In this document: positions 23,381 to 33,580 of the stretch, in pieces
Numbering within the stretch: the stretch's first letter is position 1
Layout of the letters: each line of letters begins with the position of its first letter
Assembly (NCBI RefSeq): GCF_947179515.1
Contig: NC_067485.1
Location: forward strand, 10,606,096 to 10,670,095
Origin: Apodemus sylvaticus
Taxonomy: Eukaryota; Chordata; Mammalia; Rodentia; Muridae
DNA length: 64,000 nucleotides
Reading direction: 5' to 3'
Program-made: the position numbers and the translations under genes
Notes under the pieces: generated by a model
Seen by the model: the letters and a program-made list of their open reading frames with translations, nothing else
Told to the model about the DNA's origin: nothing
Databases searched by the model: none

Positions 23381-24019
23381 AACGGCAGCTTTCAGATGCC
23401 CGTAGAGACAGCGCTTAAAGGATTTTTCACATCTTGTTGAGCTCTTGAAGGGGGACCCAGCAGACAGCCCGTCTCCTAAAAGTAAGAAAAAGGGCTATGG
23501 ATAGAAGCAGACCCCCGGAGAGCTGGGTACCAGTGTTCTACCTGTGACCTCAGATGCAGCCTTTCAGTGACATCTAGAAACGAGGTCGTGGGGAAGTTAA
23601 GTGAGATAGTATTCGATACGGGGCATAAAAGCAAGGCTTTGCGGATACATCCATTGCGTGTGTTTAGGATTCTGACTTGGCTTTTTAATTTGCTTTTGTT
23701 GATTATCATACTAACATTGGATTTACAGGACTACAATGGTATCAAGAATGGCAAGACCAGTGAGGGGCGAGACCTCAGGTGCACAGGGAATAGAGACGCA
23801 GTGGAGCCCTGAAGCATGGTTCTTCAAAACTGCCAGTCTTTGGCCTCCCAGGGGGACCAATCATTTGCATGTTAATGTGTAGAGCTCATCCTTCCGGGAG
23901 TCTGTTTACCAAGGCTCTTTCTAGGGCTAGACTCACCTGTGAGCCCCAGTAGGTAAACAGTGACTCCAGGATAAGCACCCATCTTAAGGATAAACCCGGA
24001 GGGACACATCCTCCTCCAA
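23381..24019. other. Mostly single-copy DNA
   Basis: No exon is recognised. An octamer-like ATTTGCAT occurs at about 23863-23870. Confidence 0.45.
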
Positions 24020-24385
24020 GAGTCACATGCTGGTTAGATTCATCAACTGACACAACCTAGAGCTAGATGGGAAAGAGAAACTTTGATGTGGCTGTCTCTT
24101 GATCAATGATTAATGTGGGAAGGGCTCAGCCCACTGTTGTTTACTCTCTGAACAGAATATCTATAAGAGGTAGCTGGCGGTGTGACCCTGAGAGCTAGCC
24201 AATGAGCAAGATCTAAGAAGCACCGTGGTCTGTTTCAGCTCCTGTTTGAGTCCCTGCACCTATGGACCAACTGTCGAAATGGCTGACTGTGGCCCGGAAG
24301 TGAAAACCAAACACACCTGTGACCCGGAAGTGTAAACCAAATAAACCATTTTCTCTCCCCTGTGCTATCGGTCAAAGTGGTTTTT
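24020..24385 (+). mobile_element. LTR-like element, ERVL/MaLR type, plus strand
   Basis: ACTTTGATGTGGCTGTCTCT, a TATA-like CTATAAGAGG at about 24161-24170 and GTGTAAACCAAATAAACC near 24330-24347 appear in LTR order. It is distantly similar to the element at 602-1000 read on its minus strand. A short duplication of CCCGGAAGTG with following sequence lies near 24292-24340. Confidence 0.6.
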
Positions 24386-24445
24386 TTTTTGTTTGTTTGT
24401 TTTTGTTTTTGTTTGTTATTGGTTTTTTGTTTTTTGTTTTACTGG
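24386..24445. repeat. (GTTT)n/(GTTTTT)n repeat
   Basis: T-rich repeat of GTTTG and GTTTTT units after the LTR-like element. Confidence 0.85.
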
Positions 24446-25155
24446 GACTGAAAGCAAGCTAACACAGTTGCCCAGTGTCAGTCAGACCAGGTCACTGAAC
24501 TCACAAAATAGAGAAATGAGTTTCTCTTGCTAAAGGAGAGTCCAGTCCAACCTAAGTAAAGTTTCTGCCTGTGTTCCATGTTCGTGGTTTACATTCACTG
24601 CCTCGTTAACACAAGCCCCTAACTGTGCCTGAGTCTACAATGGAAGCAACTGAGGCCCAAAAAGATGGAGAGACAACCAGATCACACCCACCCTGAGCTC
24701 AGATATGGTTCCCCAATACTCCAGGCAGCCAACGACTATGGTCTACTGTCTTTAGCTCTATTTCCACTGACATTTTTGCATTATATTTGGTATCAAAGAT
24801 ATCTTCTTTTGAAAGGTATTAATTCTGCATGCTATGTTCAAAATCTAAAAACTGTCAGCGTGGAACACACTGACCCTGTAAATCATTCAATGCCTGTGTA
24901 GAAATTACCAGAGTTAAGTGATATCCTATTATCACAGCGGCAAAGCCATCAATCGCTACAGCTCAGAATTTGTGGAGTGGAAGTGTCATCCCACAATTAG
25001 TCTGATTCAAAGACTAGATAGAACTAAGAAAAAGAAGAAAAAATGCATATACTCCCCCAGAAAACTTGAAGGCCCAGGCATAGGCCCATCCCTTGTTCAG
25101 TAGGAAATGGTCTTTTACTTAGTTATACCAGGAAGAGAGACCATGGTACAACATC
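24446..25155. other. Single-copy DNA, nothing recognised
   Basis: Short frames only. An AAGAAAAAGAAGAAAAAA purine run lies near 25024-25041. Confidence 0.5.
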
Positions 25156-25160
25156 CCCAC

Positions 25161-25481
25161 TGTGGTAGTTTGACTATGCTTGGCCCAGAGAGTGGCACTT
25201 TTTGGAGGTGTGGCCCTGGTAGAGTGGGTGTGGCCTTGTTGGAATAGGTGTGTCACTATGGATGTGGGGAATAAGACCCTCATCCTAGCTACCTGGAAGC
25301 CAGTCTTCTCCTAATGGCCTTCAGATGAAGATGTAGAACTCTCAGCTCCTCCTGCACCATGCCTGCCTGGATGATAATGGACTGAACCTCTGTCTTGTAA
25401 GCCAGCCCAAATTAAATGTTGTCCTTATACAACAACATTTAACATTTAATTGTTCACAGCAGTAAAACCCTAACGAAGACA
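25161..25481 (+). mobile_element. Solo LTR-like element with 5-bp target duplication
   Basis: A 321-bp unit starts TGTGGTAG and ends AGACA, flanked by CCCAC on both sides (25156-25160 and 25482-25486). TG...CA ends with a 5-bp duplication fit an ERVL/MaLR LTR. It resembles a common murid repeat with TTTGACTATGCTTGGCCCAG and GGTGTGGCC units. Near its end is a local inverted duplication not expected in the family, with arms at 25412-25422 and 25432-25442. Confidence 0.7.
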
Positions 25482-27275
25482 CCCACCAAACTCATTTCCT
25501 GTGAACGATATAAGACTGATGGGTTTGCCAGCAATAACCCTTTTGAGAGTTCAGAAATCAAGATATGCCAGTAAATTTTCTTCAAAGTAGAAGACTGTAG
25601 CATGTGTCAAACTGATAAACCAACCAACTAAACAAACAAACAAATAAACAAAAAGCTAACCACAAACTGAGTTCTACAGTTTCTCTAGGCTCAGAGAGTC
25701 ACCCCCTTTGAAATGCAAACACCAAGGAACACAGGTCTTATCCCTCAGTTTCCCTGGAAAGATGGGAGCTTAAATTTCATACCCACTTTGCTCAAGAAAT
25801 TCAGAAACTTTATTTTTCTTCTGGTTGAAGTCAATTAGCAAGCACAGGTGCCCATCTGTACCTCTGTCCCGCCACTTAGATTTCCAGCCCTGTGCTTCAG
25901 CACAGAGAAGGTCAGAGCTCAGTTTGATGGGCTTTTATTCCTTATTGTGATAACCTTGACTGAGGTCTTTCTCACCTACACTTTGCCCCGCACAGCTTTG
26001 GCAATCCTGAGCCCAATATGGAAAAGGCAGGTGTTTACCTGGTGTGCCTCTGGAGAAAACATTCACTGTGCAAAGAAAGACATTAGTATCAAGGAACAGA
26101 AAATTAGGACTGCAAACATTTAGAGGGTTAAATAGAGGAAGACACAACAGAGATGTAGGCACAGACTTTTGGGTTAACCAGACTCCAATCTAAGGGCAGG
26201 TCTCTCAGCTACTGTTCACACGATCCAGGGAATATTATGTAACTTTACTTTTCTCTATGGCATACCTAAGGAGGGAGGTAATAAAAGGTCCAATTATATT
26301 GAGAATTAACTTGTGCCTGAGACTTAGGTGAACAGAGTTTAACTAGTGTTACCAGAAACTTGGTAGAAGCTAACCCTGGGGTACAATACCAGGAAACAGG
26401 GGTTTCTCCCGTAGATTCTTAGTTTCATTAATAGAAGAATTTAAGAACTCAGAAGACAAATCAAGGACCATTTTATTAGGGTCTAAAAGAAAAACTCAGA
26501 GCACCCAAATGGTAAAACGTAATGGCTGACCAGAAGACAGAGGTGGAGCAGAGGAACGGAGATCTTGCTGTCTATGGGCAGCCGCAGTCAGAGAGGGCTG
26601 GAGAAGGTTCGTGCAAAAGCCCAAAGCATCAGAGAAGACACAGGCCTTGGCTAGCGACCAAAACTAAGAGGCAGAAGAGAAGGAAAAAGAAGGAAATGTG
26701 GTGGGGGTAACACCCCAGGTCAGCTCTAGTAACACTACAGTGGTGTGGGCCTTCTGAGAAGGAAGCCTGTATTATCTCATTAGAAGGATAATTATTCTGC
26801 TCCCGGAATCTGCATTCCTGAGGGGGTGGATCCTTAGCCCACAGCCAGGTGATTGACAGGCCCAGTGGATTCATTCTGGAGGGAGGAGTCAATGATTATT
26901 AGTTTCCGTTCTTCTGACTAGAAGGAAACAGCTTTTTGAAAAATGGGCCTCAGAAGCTACCATAGCTGTTCTCACTCTGAACGACCTCTTCTGTGCCATG
27001 GCTGCTTACATGTAGCAGGGGTTTCTCTCATCCCTCCCTCCATCTTCCTCCTTGGTTCAGCTGCTGAGAGTCACAGCTTGCCCACCCCTTTGTTTCTCTT
27101 TCAAACCCTGATAAAATTACTGTGGAGCTTCCTTCTCTGTTTTTAAAATCTCTTATCAAAAAGACCATTTCTTGTTAACAAAACAAGATTCTCCAGAAAG
27201 AGAATCCCAATTTTCCTGATAACATACGGTATCCAACATGGAGCTTGGCAAATTTACCAGCGACAGAGGATACCC
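25482..27275. other. Mostly single-copy DNA
   Basis: (CAAA)n at about 25625-25653 is present. No exon is recognised. Confidence 0.5.
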
Positions 27276-27441
27276 GCCCGAGAGATGGCTGGTTGGGTAA
27301 CAGTGCTAGCTACACAGCCTGAGGGCCTGAGTTGAATCCACACAATCCAGAAGGTAAAAGGAGACAACCAACTCCCAAAAGTTCCTCCTCTGACCTCCAC
27401 ATTCATCCTGTGGCATGTGCACACCACACTCATATCAAATA
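27276..27441 (+). repeat. B4/B3-type SINE, plus strand
   Basis: GCCCGAGAGATGGCTGGTTG, GGGCCTGAGTTGAATCC, TCCTCTGACCTCCACATTC and a CACACCACACTC end follow the tRNA-derived B4-type layout. Confidence 0.75.
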
Positions 27442-28097
27442 ATCATATTTTTAGGTCAGAGGATTATAATGTTCCAGAGGCGTCCTCTAACCACACCAGA
27501 ATTTAATTAGGTAATCTATATGTCAAAGAAACAAGTGTAAGAAGCACAGGACTTCCATTGAATGCCAATGAGAACGCAGCGACAGCGACCTCATATTCCA
27601 TGGGTAAGCACTACCCTTCATCAACATACATAATGCAAATCAGAAAAGGCCTAAATCAACATCCTAAACTACAATATAAACCCGAGGTTAACAGTGGCAG
27701 GAAATGAATACATATATAACTGACTAAGGTGTACATATAATTGGTGTACAGGCTAAGATGTGGGCCATTGGAAAACAGTATCTTTCCTTCCCAAACTGAA
27801 GTCAAAGAAGACAGAAAAGTCAACAATCAAAACTTCCTTGAAAAAAAATAACGGAATTGATAAATAATCACCACACTGGCCACGGAGAATAAAGACACAA
27901 CTGTAAATAAAACCCACTCTACCGCCTAAGCTACAGAACAAGAGAGAATCATAGAACACAAGCCAATAAGTCTGATGACATAGATGAAAAGTTTCCTCAT
28001 AAAACACAATTTACCAAAACTGACCCAAGACTGAGTTGGGAAGTGTTTTCAGCCAGTTTATGTAGACAGCATCTGATTTCACTGTGCTCACCCTGGA
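27442..28097. other. AT-rich DNA, possible old LINE-1 debris
   Basis: The stretch near 27950-28030 (ACAAGCCAATAAGTCTGATG, TTTACCAAAACTGACCCAAG) resembles an ancient LINE-1 ORF2 part. The rest is not recognised. Confidence 0.35.
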
Positions 28098-28327
28098 ACA
28101 TCGATTCCCAACCTTCCCGACGCTGCAACCCTTTAACACAGTCCCTCAGGTTGTGGTGACCCCAATCATAACATTATTTTTTTATTGCTGCTTCATAACT
28201 GTAATTTTGCTACTGTTTTGAAGTGTAATACAAATATATGCATTTTCTGCAGGTCTTAGGCGACCCCTGTGAAAGGGTCATTGGACCCCTAAAGAGGTCC
28301 TAACTCCCAGGTTAGAAAAATGCTGTC
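28098..28327. mobile_element. hAT-like non-autonomous DNA transposon (URR1-type)
   Basis: The order CCCAACCTTCCCGACGCTGC, CCCTCAGGTTGTGGTGACCC, CATAACTGTAATTTTGCTAC, AGGCGACCCCTGTGAAAGGG and CTCCCAGGTTAG matches a short rodent hAT-Charlie-derived element I know as URR1. The ends are approximate inverted repeats (AACCT.. and ..AGGTT). It carries no transposase. Confidence 0.75.
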
Positions 28328-29204
28328 TAAAGACACGGAGCTGGCTACTGAGAAATACCACTCTAGAGATACAGGGCTGGCTACTTAACTAAGCTGTGGG
28401 GCACAGCCATCTACTACACAAGGATGATTTCCTCCTATCCTTGTCTTTGGAAGATTCTTGGAGACACCTGACTAACCTGTTCCCTAGTTGCCTTTCACCA
28501 GATGGTCCCAGCATGCACTGTTCTTCTCTGCTTGAATCAGCCTTCGCATTGAATTGAGGTGCTAATCGTCTGGTCGCATCAGCTCAACTCATTGATTACA
28601 AAAAGCGTCATCCTCTTCTGAGTACCATTATGAATTCCTGAGTCCAGTTTTAGCTGTGCACATTATGATCAATTATAATCATTCTTTTTGATGTGCTATT
28701 CGTCCCAAACCGGTTTTTGTGATTTTCTTTGCAATGAGAGTCCTAGTCTCTGTGCAGTTGCCTGGTGCTAGAGATCGGGGTTCTAGGGTTCAAGTTTCCT
28801 GCTCTGCTTCTGGCCATGGTCAGTCACTTTTCTATGGAGTTGCTTAGTGCTGATGGAAATGAGGAATCCACACCCAGTGCTTGGGTGTTCCTTGCTGTTA
28901 AAGGGGAGATCATATTTGTTGTTCCAGAAGGTAGAGCCTGACAATGTTCTCTATCCATGGGTCTATGCATATGTGTTGGTCTATGCTGATAATTGAGACT
29001 AAAATCTAACTCTGTACAGTTTGTCCATTAAAAAAAAATATTCTGCATCCCCCAAATTTCAATGCATTTATTTATATATTCATTTTATCTTATTAATCAC
29101 ACAAAATAGCTTCTATAGTATGCTAGCAAATGATACTGCTACCAAGAAGAAACCTAGAATTGGGAATACAGATCAGATGGTAGGTCCATCCTCAGCTACA
29201 TAGG
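28328..29204. other. Single-copy DNA, nothing recognised
   Basis: No exon or clear repeat family. The right edge (from about 29180) reads like the middle of a B1-like SINE cut by the LTR at 29211. Confidence 0.45.
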
Positions 29205-29210
29205 GAGGGC

Positions 29211-29673
29211 TGTTGCAGGAAATATTAAAAACAAACCACCGAGTTCCTGCCCTCCTTCCAGCTCCTCTCTTCGCACCAATGACCACCCACCTCGCAGTTA
29301 GATATCACAATACCCAGTAACCCAGTAAAATAAAAACTCTTGAAACTTATAATAATTAACCAATCAGATTTATATATCAGTAAATTCTCAATTCACAAGA
29401 TGCCCACACAAAAATTTCAGGGCCAACTGATAATAATAAAAAGCTGCCCACCTAGATTAGACAAGTTATCCCAATTATTCTATATATGGTAGCATAGCTA
29501 CCTGTGGCTATTGAGGCCTTGCGGGTTCTGAATCATGCTGTCGGTCGGTCGCCCACCTCCATCTTGACTCCTCCTCTTTCCTCAGTCCTCTCCGCCTCCC
29601 TTTTCCCGGTCCAATCACAGGCCTCCTGCTGCACTAATATTTAAATATATTGGACAGGGAAAATCCTGCCACA
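29211..29673 (-). mobile_element. Solo LTR, ERVK-like, with perfect 6-bp duplication
   Basis: A 463-bp unit begins TGTTGCAGGA and ends TCCTGCCACA, so its ends are imperfect inverted repeats of about ten bases. GAGGGC flanks it on both sides (29205-29210 and 29674-29679). TG...CA ends and a six-base duplication are typical of ERVK-class LTRs. The orientation is taken from similarity to an RMER17-like murid LTR, from memory. No internal region remains, so this is a recombined solo LTR. Confidence 0.8.
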
Positions 29674-29735
29674 GAGGGCAGGCTAGCCTAAGCTACATGA
29701 GACTGTCTCAAAAAAGGAACAAACAAACAAACAAA
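29674..29735 (+). repeat. B1-like SINE, right part, split by the solo LTR
   Basis: GGCTAGCCTAAGCTACATGA followed by GACTGTCTCAAAAAAGG and CAAACAAAC tail resembles the end of an old B1/proto-B1. A possible left part (CATCCTCAGCTACATAG) lies just before the LTR. Confidence 0.5.
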
Positions 29736-30130
29736 AAAACCAAACGGATCTGCAAAGCAAATAGCAGGTTTTGTGCGGTTTGTCCTTTATTGATCTGGTG
29801 CAGAGTTGCACCAAGGCCTTGCTTGGCAAGCGCTCTTCACTGATCCGCTCCTATTCCCGAGGTCCCCACTTTATAATGTATTCTGTTTATGGTGTGGCCA
29901 AAAAGTCAAAACCCTGTTCAAAAGTTACTTTTCACTATTTGACTATTTGCAGTTTATTACAGAGTTGGGTTTTTTGTTGTTGTTGTTGTTGCTGTTGTTT
30001 GCTTGTTTTGTTTTTGTTTTGTTTTAGTTTAGTTTTGGTTTGGGTTTTGCTTTGTTTTAGAATTATAATTTAAACGTAGTACATGCCTTTTCATCTTACT
30101 ATGATTTTGAACATTTTAACTATCTGCAGT
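29736..30130. other. Unrecognised DNA with a GTT/GTTTT tract
   Basis: A (GTT)n and (GTTTT)n stretch occupies about 29966-30052. Nothing else is recognised. Confidence 0.6.
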
Positions 30131-30325
30131 GGGGCTGAAGAGATGGCTCAGTGGTTAAGACACTAGCTGTTCCTCTAGAGGACCCAGATTTGATTATCAA
30201 CACCTACACAGTAGCTCACAATCATCTATAACTCCAGTCCCAAGGAATCTGGCCTCATAGGAGATACACAGGCACACATGCAACCAAAACACCCATAGAC
30301 ACAAAATGTATACATACATTAAAAG
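30131..30325 (+). repeat. B3-type SINE, plus strand
   Basis: GGGGCTGAAGAGATGGCTCA, GTGGTTAAGACACTAGCTGT, then a body ending in CACAAAATG with an A-rich tail. Confidence 0.85.
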
Positions 30326-31376
30326 TTTAAACTATCCACCTCATTCAAAATTAAAACTATATAGACAGTTTACTAAGATAATCTTATACATATCCTTCCA
30401 CCTCCTTTGAACACACTGTAAGTAAACAGGCTCGTGAATTTCTGCTTTTTCATTTCTCATTTCATTATGTAAGAATAAATACCTTTCTTGTCTGTCTTTG
30501 GTAGCCTATTGTACAAACTCCACTGAAATTAGCTTTATTTCATTAATATCTGCTGGAATCATGCAGGTTCTTCTTCCTTGTCCTTTGGCTGTGCTGCAAG
30601 CTCTCATAAGCAATGCTGCGTCCACCACTCCAGCCTCTGAGTAGTCCTTTTGAAGCACTGCACCATAGTGTTCGATGCAGTATTAGACGTCCCAGATTAT
30701 TCCTTAATGAGCAACTGTGCACATATGCTGTCTCCTGTCTGTGGAGGTGTGTCTTCAGGGAATATTTTTTAAGTAGATTTTTCTGGGTCAAAGAGTAAAT
30801 GGGAGAACTTGTCTGACCCCCTTGAGAGGAACAATGTTACTTTGCATTCCTACTAAAATTATATGAAAATATTTGAATTTCCATGGCCTCATCAAATGCA
30901 TTATCTACACTATGTGTTTTTGAGCAGTCTAGGAAGTGGGATACTGAAGGCTGAAGACAGATGCTCCTACATTTTGAAGCACAGGGGACTGTCCAGGTAG
31001 TCAGCTGGCTCTACAATTTGTTTAAGTTTTGGAAGCTATTATTTTGGGCTTCTGAAATATCCAGGTAATATTGAATTTGTTCTCAGATTTCTGACAGGGT
31101 TGAAGACTAGCTATAGTCTCATAACCAAACCCAAGTTGTTTAGCATTGAGAGAGTTGATATGGAATTAAAAGGATGGTTTTCAGCTGATGATACAAGATA
31201 AAGTCAGAACATGATTCAATATAGAATTGTAACTCTATAGGATAGATGGTAGAGTACCTTTTCTAAATTGACAAATATAATGGACTGGATTTACATGTAG
31301 ATGATATTTAATAATTTACATAATTGTTATGGTTGTGCCCAGTTTATAAGTGAGGGAAATAAACTATTTTATTGGA
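30326..31376. other. Old LINE-1-like sequence and possible ERV internal end
   Basis: The stretch near 30740-30900 (TTTTTCTGGGTCAAAGAG, ATTCCTACTAAAATTATATG) resembles an ancient mammalian LINE-1 3' part. The stretch after about 31100 leads into the purine tract and LTR, so it may be the 3' end of an ERV internal region. No frame of note is seen. Confidence 0.4.
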
Positions 31377-31389
31377 CAAAAGGGGGAAA
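31377..31389 (+). other. Polypurine tract before the LTR
   Basis: AAAAGGGGGAAAT lies directly before the TG of the LTR-like unit at 31390, as a plus-strand primer tract would. Confidence 0.6.
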
Positions 31390-31775
31390 TGTTTCCGGTT
31401 GCCCCGATGCTGTTTTCTGCTGTTAACTTTGCTTCCTCAGGAGAGGCTGCCCTCTGACCAGCAGCCACTCAGGTAATAACATGGGAATTGTTTGCCCATT
31501 GTTAATGGCCAAATAAAGGCTAGAGACTGTGATTGGGCACGGAAAGTAAAGGTGGGTTGGGAGGTCTGAGAAAGAGGAAGAGAGGGAGGAGGAAAGAGGA
31601 AGAGAAGATGGAGCAGAAGCACATGGCCAGGAGAAATTGCAGGTAGCACCAGTCTCATAGCTGGGGACAGGCTGCTGTGGTGGTAGATCTGCCCAATCTA
31701 GGCTGGCAGCTTATAAATATAATAACTGGAGTGTGTGTTTTTTGTACAGGTTTATTGGGGGTGAAAATTTCTGCA
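31390..31775 (+). mobile_element. LTR-like element, 3' LTR of a truncated ERV
   Basis: It starts TGTTTCCGGTTGCC after a polypurine tract and contains AATAAA at about 31511 and CTTATAAATATAATAAC at about 31710. An A/G-rich stretch lies at 31560-31620. The right border (near 31775, ending TGCA) is a guess. If right, this is the 3' end of an element whose 5' part is lost. Confidence 0.55.
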
Positions 31776-32906
31776 ATAGGAAACAGTCTCTCCTCGAAGT
31801 TCTAATCCACACTCTTGTAACTGCGTTTACCTTCCCCCTCCTGCTTTAGGAGTACCAACTGTCATGGTTTTCTTCCCCACCCACTTTCGCAGCCCACAAT
31901 TTTCTCCAAACTTTTGGAATTAGTTGTTTATTGGGGGAATCATCTCCCCTCTAAGTCTCCCAGCTTATCATTTGTCCTTTGCCTATGTGAGGGTTGTTTT
32001 GCTATATAAAGAAAAAAATCATTATTTTTGTGCAATGAATATTGTCAGATTCTTCTCTTGTTATTTCTGGATTTGGGGTTCAGTTTCAAACTTCTCCCCT
32101 ACCTAAGTGAAATAATTCATGTCTTCTTTTGCCATGGCTTACTTACATGGGTTTTTTTTTTTTTTTTTTTTTACATTTTTTAAATATATTTTTACATTTA
32201 GATCTCCAGTCAACATGGAAACTGTTCTGGTGACTGGCATGAGGTGTGAAACTATTTTGTTCTAGATGAATATCAATTGTCCTAATATCATCTACTTTCA
32301 TGTATGCATTTTCCCAAACAGAGGTAATTGGAAACATGGATTTAGTTGCCTGAGTGACAGATGAGTTAAGAAGCAAAACAAGATCACTCAAAAGTTGTCA
32401 ATAGCAAGATGTCACATCGTCCCAAGACTAAACTATCAAATCCAAAAGAAGATGCCCCTAAGGGTTTAATTAGGTCACCAGGTAAATGCTAAAATTCTAA
32501 GGAAAGACAGCATCCATGGGGGAAAGTTCTAGACATGCCTCTTTTCTTTCTACTCTTGATCTTCTCTCAGTGATTCCCATGGGCAAATCAAGCTTTCTAG
32601 GAGCCCTGGAAGACAGATCCTACAATTGTTACCAACTTTGTAAAACAGAAGGAAGCTAGAGAGGAAAGCATGGACCAAGGATCGGTGTAACACTTGACCA
32701 AAGTGCAAAATACATCTTTATTCAGACAAGTTCCCAAAAGGTATCATGCAACTTATTAATACACCAGGAACCAAATACACGTTACTTGTTTAGAGACAAT
32801 CTGTAACAACAGTTTTCTTATTGGTTCAAATCATCTTTCCTGGAAATATTTTGAGTCAACAAGATTTTTTAAGCCTAGCTATGTCTTGAATGAATGAGAA
32901 GGATTA
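31776..32906. other. Single-copy DNA, nothing recognised
   Basis: A T run of about 22 lies at 32152-32172. No exon is recognised. Confidence 0.5.
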
Positions 32907-32920
32907 AGAACATGGGGATA

Positions 32921-33070
32921 GCCAGTCAGTGGTGGCACACGCTTGTAATCCCAGCACTTGGAAGGCAGAGGCAGGCAGATTTCTGAGTTCGAGGGCAGCC
33001 TGGTCTACAGAGTGAGTTCCAGGACAGCCAGGACTATACAGAGAAACCCTGTCTGGAAAAAAAATAAAAA
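32921..33070 (+). repeat. B1 SINE with target-site duplication, plus strand
   Basis: A full B1: GTGGTGGCACACGCTTGTAA, CCCAGCACTTGGAAGGCAG, CAGCCTGGTCTACAGAGTG, CAGAGAAACCCTGTCTGG and an A-rich tail. It is flanked by AGAACATGGGGATA (32907-32920) and AGAACATGCGGATA (33071-33084), a 14-bp duplication with one change. Confidence 0.95.
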
Positions 33071-33235
33071 AGAACATGCGGATAGAACTAGAAAGTAATA
33101 TCAAACTGAAAAGATTAAATAAAAAAGAAAAATTTATTTTTGAAAAGTAAATTGGATATAACAAAATTAATTAAAAATAATGAGTCTGTACAATAAATAT
33201 AGGAATTTAGAAGCTTGGAGAAAGCTCAAGTTCTT

Positions 33236-33470
33236 CCCTCCTTCCCTCCCTCCTTAGAAGCATCCTTCCCTCCTTCCCTCCCTCCCTCGGTCCCTCCCTC
33301 CCTCCTCTGCCTTTTGTTCTTTCTCCCTCCCTCCCTCTCTTCTCTCCTCCCTCTCTTCTCTCCTCCCTCTCTTCTCTCCTCCCTCTCTTCTCTCCTCCCT
33401 CTCTCCCTCCAGCCCCTCTCTTCCCTTTCTCTGTTTCCTCCTGTTCTCTTTCCTTCTTTCCCTCTGACAT
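33236..33470 (+). repeat. Long polypyrimidine tract (CCCT/CTCTT)n
   Basis: About 235 bp is nearly all C and T on the plus strand. It starts with CCCT units and passes into a 16-bp unit (CCTCTCTTCTCTCCTC) repeated about four times near 33338-33405. Open frames here (poly-Ser/Leu/Pro or Arg/Glu/Gly) are repeat artefacts. Confidence 0.95.
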
Positions 33471-33476
33471 AATTCT

Positions 33477-33580
33477 TTGAGATAGAGTATATATAGTACA
33501 GGCTGGCTCAAAATGTTTGATCTCATATCAGCCTCCTGGGAGCTGGAACTATAGGCAAGATGTGCACACCCAGCAAAAGA
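33477..33580 (-). repeat. Old B1-like remnant, minus strand
   Basis: TTTGAGATAGAGTATATATA, ACAGGCTGGCTCAAAATG and CAGCCTCCTGGGAGCTGGAA resemble a diverged B1 or proto-B1 in reverse. Confidence 0.5.
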
